Shown piece by piece: positions 57,101 through 64,000 of a stretch of DNA of 64,000 bases. Made by a program: the position numbers and the translations under genes. Numbering within the stretch: position 1 is the first letter of the stretch; each line of letters starts with the position of its first letter. The notes beneath the pieces are model-generated. The model was not told the DNA's origin and made no database searches. It saw only the letters and a list, made by a program, of their open reading frames with translations. Source of the stretch: Phragmites australis (lineage: Eukaryota; Streptophyta; Magnoliopsida; Poales; Poaceae); assembly GCF_958298935.1 (NCBI RefSeq), contig NC_084936.1, positions 255,501 through 319,500 of the forward strand, written 5' to 3'.

Positions 57101-58110
57101 ACCCTCCACAACCGCAAATGCCAAAGGAAGTATCTGATTATTTGCATCAACACCAATTGTAGTGAGAATCTGGCATTTGTACTTCCCAGTCAAGAATGTA
57201 CCATCCACGCAAAGCAAAGGACGGCAATGCTGGAAGGACTTAATACACTAACCTAAAGAAAAAAAAGCACGCTGAAAAATCCTAGGCTGGTTTTCATCAA
57301 GTTCAGTCTCCTTGAAAGCAGTATATGTGCCATGGTTCATGACCTTCAGAATTTCAAGCACGCGGGCTAGGTTGCAATAACAAGCTTCATATGTATCCCA
57401 CCGCTTTTCCGAGGCTTTTTGCTTTGCACGTCATGCCTTTTGATAAGTAATATCATATTTGAACTGTCGTAATATTGATAATTGGATAAACGAGCATTCC
57501 ATGTCCCGCTTCTGAATAATCTCAATGAACAATTCATTTGCAACTAGTGCAGTAGTGAGGTTGCGGTGCTTTCGACCAATATTTTCTAGTATACAATTGT
57601 GCTGAACCACTCTTGAGGCTACCCAGTGAGTCGAATACTTCGGCTTGTATGCATGAGCATAAAAGCTGCATCCAGGAGTTCTGCACTTGACACTTTACTT
57701 ACATGGACTTGAGATAGTAACAAATACCACTCTGTGTGATGTCATTGCCCACCGTGCCACTGCATCCTTCATTTCAAACCGATTGTGGAACACCTGATTT
57801 AGGTGAACCATAATTGAACCATATTCACAAGGGTAGTCATGGTTCTCCATAACTTGCATCATCGCTTTGTCAGGCAAGTTCCATTCTTCTGGGATCACAG
57901 TATTAGAGCAGTCATCGTCCTCATCATCATCATCATCACCATCATCTTCATCTTCATCTACAATTACAGATCCCAATAAAGCTTCTTCCTCATGAATTGT
58001 GTTACGGTCCACGTTCTCGAGCTCCACAATGATTTTTTCAATTTTCTCCCCTGTATCAGCTGACCCTCCTCAACCTCTGTCGCCTGCCTATGCACAACAA
58101 CCTCTGCCTC
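54176..58110 (-). pseudogene. MULE (Mutator-like) MURA-type transposase, decayed
   Basis: In minus-strand order: an Asp/Glu-rich stretch and MuDR N-terminal DNA-binding region (VIVDEDEDDGDDDDDEDD; VFHNRFEMKDAVARWAM; KCRTPGCSFYAHAY with a stop just before it), 57660-58027; then the MULE catalytic-core region (DGTFLTGKYKCQILTTIGVD, NNQILPLAFAVVEGE), 57000-57230; LCSQNQSRKFDALWKELDKE near 56760-56870; and KDKWSLLYDIKGAR with a GT donor near 56600. After an intron come YGIMTTNIVEIYNWTIRGLR (about 54950-55005), a SWIM-type KPKLLHVPCSHLLVALSQ (about 54580-54640) and a CCHC knuckle CSECGEYGHKAKECP (54290-54340). Several stops and shifts make it non-functional. The intron holds a solo LTR. Confidence 0.85.
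55023..56512 (+). mobile_element. solo LTR, 1,490 bp
   Basis: Begins TGTCGGTGTATCAGG and ends CTTTCGACA (TGTCG/CGACA inverted pair). The same five bases, AATAT, stand on both sides (55018-55022 and 56513-56517). There is no internal retrotransposon sequence, so this is an LTR left by LTR-LTR recombination. The first third holds four or five diverged copies of a gagagtgctcggg...ccccgagcac unit; the rest looks like a Gypsy-type promoter/R region (gtattacgcccccgtgcgg). Inserted in an intron of the MULE transposase. Confidence 0.93.
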
Positions 58111-58569
58111 AGTCGTCTGTATTTGTTCAACTTCCTCCATCGACACTGCATACCTGCGTGTATCCTCTTCTTCCACTGGAGTTGCTGCACTGCTACTATC
58201 ATCTGCTTCTCTTGTACATGGTTACACCAGGATATTGAACTCAGCCCACCGCTGCACCACTCCAACCATTTCAACCACTTGTCCGTCCGATATACCGGCT
58301 TTAACTCCCAACAAACTGGATTTAACGTACGAGTCCACATGCATTGCACCATAATAGAATAAATCTGATGGTCAAGCTGAAAGTATTGAGTGAACCACAT
58401 TTTCATCTCCTTCATCCTTGTACCCTTAGGGTTTGAGTGTTCAGGGATGGTAAATGGAAAATTACTCAAATCAACACCTGCTGGACAGTTACGGATTTGA
58501 CTATTTCTATAGAACACTCTAAGATTTATAGAGTTTGAAATAACTGTCACTAAAAAATATATCAATTAG

Positions 58570-59240
58570 AAATAAAAATAAATTACATTCATACATTACG
58601 ACTACCTTAAAATTGACTAACGCAATGGTCATGCCGATCCAACGTTTCTGATCCTACAATAAAAAATACTATAATTTTTGTTGCCTAAACTCTAATCCAT
58701 ATTACTGTCCTATATCTACATTAGGGATATCATTATTAAATAAACATATTACTAGCACTAACAAATTTAATATAATTAATTCACAACAACTTAATAATTA
58801 AAACCATTTGATATCAGGAGTCTTGCGAATTTTTAAAAACATAATGTTCATTGAATTTTAAAATTTTAACGTAAATACTTCGATGTTGTATTGCTTTTTG
58901 GATCCTCAATTTATTTTATTGTTTTCAGTTGCAAATCACTAGTTCTAAGTTACAAATAATTCAATAAATACTGTACTTTAGTGCAACATATAATAATACA
59001 ATCATATAATATAATCTTACGCACATCATCTTAACTAGAGTATCAATATCTAATTTTTACACGCACATATATTTTATTTTCTTAAACTAATACTAAAATA
59101 ATGTAATACAAATATTTCTACCTAAAATAAACATTTACGAATACCAAATTATTTTTCTACTCCCTAATTCAATCTAAATACAAATATATCGATAGACATA
59201 TATCTAAAAATACAATAAAAAAGAAAATTTTTACCTCAAC
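58570..59240. other. very AT-rich stretch, no gene seen
   Basis: No coding homology. Upstream of the MULE transposase start on its strand and probably internal to that element. Confidence 0.35.
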
Positions 59241-59241
59241 G

Positions 59242-59352
59242 ATTCTTCTTCTTCCTCCCCTTCTCCTTCCTCCTCCTCCTTCTTCTCCTACCTCCTCCCT
59301 TCTTCCTCCTCCCTTCCTCCTCTCTTCTTCCTCTTTTCTCTTCTCTCTTCTC
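59242..59352. repeat. CTT/CTC-rich polypyrimidine tract
   Basis: Almost pure C/T (cttcttcttcctcc and relatives) on the plus strand; it explains Glu/Arg-rich open frames on the minus strand. Confidence 0.85.
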
Positions 59353-59429
59353 CTCTCTGCTGACGTGCTCCTCTCTGCACGGTCGTGCGACTCGCGGAAG
59401 CAAATGAGATGGCGCGGCAACCGTACGGG

Positions 59430-59705
59430 TGTAGGGGCGGGGTCATACGGGGTCCTAAATTTTTCGCCGTCCCGTATAACAAAAATACAGTTTTCGCCGT
59501 CCCGTATAGCGAAAATACAGTTTTCGCCATACGATTTGGCGACAACTAATTTTCACCAAAACGTATGGCGAAAATTGTCTCGAAACTAAAGCCATGCACC
59601 CCAGGCCTACCGCCGATGCCACATCAGCAATTTTTGCCATACTGTATAGTAAAAATACTATTTTCACCGTACGGTATGACGAAAACTTATTTCACCCTAC
59701 GGTAG
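59430..59705. repeat. cluster of TTTTCGCCATACGG-type short repeats
   Basis: About eight variants of ttttcgcc(at/gt)(a/c)cg(t)at and its complement (atacg(g)tatggcgaaaat) alternate in orientation. This is the pattern of a transposon subterminal region. It may be the outer end of the MULE whose transposase lies at 54176-58110. Confidence 0.5.
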
Positions 59706-59789
59706 GTGAATAGGTATTATTTTTTAATATTCCTTATTTTCGGTCATTTCCGCAATATCCGTACATAAAAATAATATTAAAAAAATTAA

Positions 59790-60204
59790 GGATTATATAT
59801 ATAGTGTTGGACGAGGCAATATAATAGAGCTGCCAGACGTACGATCATATATGTAGGAGGGCAATATTAATGGACGGTGCCTACTATGTAGCGCCAGAGT
59901 CGCCTCAGATGAGAAAGAAGGCCACTGGAGGAGGAGACGGGCATTTTTCACTTCCGCATTCACTTGTCCATTTCACTTTGATCGATCGAATCGACCTGGA
60001 TGGAGCACTAGGCTTGCAGTGCAATGCTGTGCTGCTGATGTAGATGTACATGGACACGTAATATAAAAACATTAATAATCTTGGAGGGGCCGGGGCCGGC
60101 CGGCTGCTTCAGCTCGATCGGTTGTACCATGTCTGCTTGCGTGGTCGTCGTCAGCACCACCGACGATACAGGTTCAATGATTCTGATCGATAGCCGCCGT
60201 GGGT
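59790..60204. repeat. duplicated segment, copy B (uninterrupted)
   Basis: Same orientation and near-identical to 43126-43210 joined to 46003-46340. It reads atggacggtgcctact across the point where copy A carries the 2.8-kb CACTA element. No open frame or known motif identifies the segment. Confidence 0.88.
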
Positions 60205-60359
60205 GGATGTCATATCACATCACATGGAGCTATCGAAATGAACACCTCAATTAAACTTTAATTCCACTATATAATTCCAAAAATTTGAATAGAACCATTA
60301 AAAATGTTTTTATTCCCTTTGCTCTTAAACTCTAGAGCAACCTATAATTCAATTGGTAA

Positions 60360-60933
60360 TATGATCATAGGTGACGAGTCACTATTTTGATCCGTCACTA
60401 ATCAGTCAATCCATCACCTATGACCTTCGGTAACAAAAGTTAAAAGAATAAAATATCCGCTTCCTATCACAAGGATATGACAGTTGAGATGGTAAGGGTG
60501 GTTCATGTGCAAGGGGAGGTCGCGGGTTGAATTCAAATTGAACGCAAAGACTGAAAACCATTTGAAAAATAGCGTGGCTTGTAGGGCATATGTGATGGGC
60601 CCCTATGTTGAGTGGCTCAGCTAAAAATATATATATATTTGATATTTTTTTGTTTTTTTATTCAAAAAATATAAAAAATATTCATCAGTCATAAGTGACG
60701 GGTCACTGTTACGACCCATCACTTATATTCAGTCGTTAGTGACATGTCACTATTACGACCCATCACATATGACCTTTATTAGTGACGGATCAAGTTGTCA
60801 GTCGTCACCTATGACCTCATTGATGACGGGTTCACCAATGACGACTTATCAGTGATGCGTTCAGGGTGATGAGCGTGTGACCCATCACTAATGATGGTTA
60901 CCAGCTGTCACCTATGACCTTTTTCACGTAGTG
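60360..60933. mobile_element. right-end fragment of a GTGACGGGTC-family CACTA element
   Basis: Collinear with 44165-44600 (accttcggtaa, aaaatattcatc, acgacccatcact words). It ends CCTTTTTCACGTAGTG, a recognisable CACTA terminus. The left half is missing. Confidence 0.72.
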
Positions 60934-61495
60934 CGAGTTCCTCCACACCTGGTCAAGCTCCTCGTCATTGGAGATGAGCCCGACCAGCATTGAACACCCA
61001 ATCTTGAGCCCAACTCAAACTCGGAGAGAAAACTCCACCAGTGATGAAAATCAGAAAAACACCACTTGATGTGCATATTCAGAACGAAAAAGCACATCAA
61101 TACAAATTTTGAAGCAAATTGAGCAACCAGAGAAGCAAATTAGTACAACCATATAGGCAAGCTGCAGTGCTGCTCCCACCAATACCCAAATCGACGACCT
61201 CATGCGGGGAACGAGTGCTCGAGACTCAAATTGATGCCCTCCTGAGGGGATCGAGCTTCTCATCGCTTGAATTGATAGGGCTGAGCTCCTCAACCCGAGA
61301 TCCAGGTTTCCCAAACAAGCAGATCGAACTCCTCCGTGCCTAGTCGAGTTCCTCATCATCCAGGATGAGTACATATATGCCTCCTGCTGCTGATTTACCA
61401 AGTCTGCAACACCAAAATAGGCATCACCTAAGAATTCCCAACAAAATCCAGATCGATTTGGGGAAAGGGAAAACAAAATTGATTACAGAAAGCAA
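60934..61495. other. repeat-derived intergenic sequence
   Basis: Words such as gagctcctcaacccgag and gttcctcatcatccaggatgag recur with variation, including near 60955-60980. Open frames on both strands lack domains. Confidence 0.35.
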
Positions 61496-61770
61496 ACAGA
61501 TGAACTCACCTTCCAGTACAACCCCTCCTCCCATGTTTCTATTTTTCGATCCTTGCTGGATCAAAACCTAAAAAATCAGTTGATTTGGGATGATAAGAAT
61601 CAGAATCGCCTCTAAACGAGATAGAGCAAACCGATGAACTCACCTTCCAGTACAACCCCTCCTCCTTGCTTCTGTTTTTCGCTCCTCGCTGGATCAAACC
61701 ATAAAAAAATCAGTCAATTTGGAGCGTGAGGAATCATAATCACCTCTGAATGATAGACAATATGAGGGGA
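61496..61770. repeat. two tandem copies of a 134-bp unit
   Basis: gatgaactcaccttccagta occurs at 61499 and 61633. Each is followed by cccctcctcc, a tttctgttttt-like stretch and ctggatcaaa, and the second copy is slightly diverged. Confidence 0.8.
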
Positions 61771-62106
61771 GAGAGACGAAACTAGAAGGAGAACACAGTG
61801 CATTGAAATGAAACTGCTCGCCTTCTCACATCGCTCGCTTCTCCACAAGCTACCAATCAAAACAACAATGATGAGTGGGCCCTATGATGGAGTAGAACAG
61901 GGGTATGACCGCACGCAGGTAACAAAAAAAAAAGTGGGCCAACAATCCAGTTGGGACCCACCACATGTTGGATGTTGTGTCATGCCGTGTGAACGCATGC
62001 ATCTGTTACTTTTTTCCATAACGCAACCCAATGCGATGGATCATCATCGGACGGTGAATCATGCGTGCGGCAGGACGACAACTGCATGCACGCTCAAAAA
62101 CTAGTC

Positions 62107-62107
<1 letters not shown>

Positions 62108-62166
<59 letters not shown>
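62108..62166. repeat. (CATA)n-(TA)n-(CA)n compound microsatellite
   Basis: About seven CATA units, then TA and CA runs. Confidence 0.92.
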
Positions 62167-62167
<1 letters not shown>

Positions 62168-62204
62168 GAGTAGAACATGCACAATATCTAGTTACAACGT
62201 GGTG

Positions 62205-62400
62205 AACACTACAATCACATAAGGAATCGTCTATGATAATAAATGATAGCTTATCTTAGAAAATTAATAACTTTTTCATATGAAGCCAGATGGGGACAAA
62301 CTTTATATAAAAATTGTAGCTCTCGGCGAGATCTACAACTTTTGTGGTTGAAATTTTTTATTTGAATTCATTTAGATGTCCAAATAATCATTTAAAAATT
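62205..62400. mobile_element. fragment of a CAGGCGGTTCC-family CACTA element
   Basis: Shares actttatataaaaattgtagct and gagatctacaactttgt words, in order, with the core unit of the element at 44616-45935. Only this piece remains. Confidence 0.6.
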
Positions 62401-62805
62401 AGACATAAGAGATCAAAAGGAACGCATGTGCTATTATTATCGCTAGTATTTATGTCAGTCAAGTCTCTAAATCCTCCTGAATCCCTTTGACTCAAAGTCA
62501 TTTTAGGAATACAAATCTTCTTAAAGTCCTTTATATTATCAATAAAATCCTTGGACTTCCAAATGGTTGGTCCCTCCCCTATCTTACATGACAACCTTAT
62601 AGACCACTAACTTGTCATCTTTCTTCTTCTTGAGGAGATAGTGGGGGTGTTTGATCTTTTTCTTATTGATCTTGTTGGAGATGTTAGAGTTGGTAGTTTT
62701 TTTTTTCTTCTCCTTTTTCTCGAGTTGCTTGTATTAATAAGACTTGTGGTAACAATAGCATATGCACTCCTTTTGATCTCTTATATCTAAAACTCAAAAG
62801 GACAA

Positions 62806-64000
62806 TGATGTCGCCTAGAGGAGGGTGAATAGGCGTTTTTGCAAAAATTCATCCTCTTTTACTGTTGGCTTAAATTTGCAGTGAAAACTAAACTAACAGA
62901 TTTTTCACAAGTAAAAATCCTAAATATGCTAGGCTCAACTAGGGCACAATCACCCTAAAGAAGTGTAAAAGTTACGATCCTAAGGTGACAAAAATTATTC
63001 AATTCTAGCAAAAGATATGCAAGAAAATCTTAATTTAAAAAAGCTGAAAACACTGGTCACCGAAGTATCCGGGTTAATCCGGATACTCCGGGTTGTATAG
63101 TTTTGGAACCTTCGGGTAAATCCGGAATCTTTGGTGTCTATACAGAAACTAGCCCGAAACTAAAATTAAACAACGCCTAAAGAGTTCTAGCTCAAACCAA
63201 ATGAAGTCGTGTGTTCCAATTTATGATTCCAGGTAGATCCATGAAGAATCTACAATCAAATACACACAAATTAGTAGATCGAGCAATATGCACAAATGTT
63301 GAGCAAGAACTCAAATGTAAACAAACCGAAGTGGAGACACAAAGATTTGTTTCCTGAAGTTTGAATTCACCACCATGAATCCTACGTTTTCATTAAGGAA
63401 GCTCCAATGAGTCGGGTCTCTTTCAACTGCTTTTCTCGATCAACTAGCTTTATCTCTTCCCTTGCGGAAGTGAGATCGACCTGCACAAACTTTCCCGTGG
63501 CTCACCACACGCACGGGAGCTCGCCGGGTAACACCTAGCCGGCTAGGAGGCTTCACCTCCAAGAGTAACAAATGCTTCACGAACTTCTTGCCTATGAACT
63601 CAAGTGCTCAAGAATGGATTTTAGCTCACTTGCACTCAATCTTCCAATCTCTCAACCCAACTCACTTTTCTTCTCAAATCTCTCACTAAAATGGAGTGGG
63701 AAGGAATTCTTTTGGCTCTAAAAGGTTTTTCTTTCATGCCCTTGCAGCTGCTTCAAAGGATGGGGGTGAGAAGGTATAAATACCCAACCTCCAAAAACTA
63801 GTAGTTACAGCACTTTTTTTACTGACCCGGAGTATCCGGATCAACTCGGCGACTCCGGGTTGGCACATGAACGATTAACCGAGAACCATGGTCGGAACTC
63901 ATCCCAGAGACTCCGGAACTCGGAATATCCGGGTCCACCCGAAGAATTCGGGTGAACTAAATAGCCCCAAACCGAGACTTCCCCCCGAAACTTCACCCGG
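62806..64000. mobile_element. retrotransposon-like repeat, cut by the window end
   Basis: Opens with tgatgtcgcctagaggagggtgaataggcg-type sequence, a start I associate with a widespread grass LTR-type repeat. Variants of cggagtatccgg/ccggatactccgg recur at about 63060-63130 and 63825-63960. No open frame with a domain. Its far end lies outside the window. Confidence 0.5.

Noticed and set aside
43126..60204. The two 420-bp copies as LTRs of one 17-kb retrotransposon
   Set aside because: They lack TG...CA ends, and the DNA between holds unrelated elements and a MULE, with no gag-pol.

Overview
The window is nuclear DNA from a grass, most likely a panicoid (sorghum/maize/sugarcane group). The evidence is GT-AG introns, GC-rich coding starts in AT-rich surroundings, CACTA elements with the repeated CACTCGGCAAAG motif, Stowaway and other MITEs, gene-capturing Helitrons and grass-type LTR sequences. 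The species assignment is inference. There is no bacterial-style operon, CRISPR array or rRNA cluster. The only tRNA-like sequence sits inside a transposon.

Layout. 1-2.2 kb: C-terminal half of a STY/Raf-like kinase gene broken by stops (minus). 3.3-7.8 kb: intact tubby-like F-box gene (plus, 450 aa). 9.1-13.1 kb: intact GPI-anchored PLC-like phosphodiesterase gene (minus, 407 aa, six introns). 13.9-16.3 kb: BTB/POZ pseudogene that keeps its exon-intron skeleton but has several frameshifts (minus). 17-18.5 kb: small Helitron and a 30-bp inverted-repeat element. 19.8-20.8 kb: two-exon NAC transcription factor gene (minus, 291 aa). 21.6-28.3 kb: complete CACTA transposon with 3-bp target duplication, a roughly 1-kb internal palindrome and a decayed, apparently fused transposase gene. 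28.3-29.3 kb: MITEs and (TA)n. 29.5-34.5 kb: remnants of a second CACTA family enclosing a 3.26-kb Helitron that carries pieces of three unrelated host genes (isoamylase-type debranching enzyme, VPS32/SNF7, RRP7). 34.7-38.8 kb: an inserted repeat followed by pieces of PPR, Yae1-domain and alpha-amylase genes. 40.8-42.7 kb: intact CYP71-clan cytochrome P450 gene (plus, 537 aa). 43.2-46.0 kb: CACTA element with another CACTA nested inside it. A related copy of its insertion target, without the element, lies at 59.8-60.2 kb. 48.3-50.6 kb: NOP58-N-terminal-like gene with one frameshifting base (minus). 52.8-58.1 kb: decayed MULE transposase plus plant-mobile-domain gene (minus), with a 1,490-bp solo LTR in an intron. 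58-64 kb: mostly repeats, ending in a retrotransposon-like repeat cut by the window edge.

Four genes look functional: tubby-like F-box protein, PLC-like phosphodiesterase, NAC factor and P450. They are ordinary independent plant genes, and nothing in the sequence shows them working as a pathway. The unusual biology is in the transposable elements: gene capture, nested insertions with intact target duplications, long hairpins that could give double-stranded RNA, and a filled/empty site pair.

Reconstructed exon sets were checked by hand for GT/AG borders and reading-frame sums. All family assignments rest on recognised motifs, not on a database search.
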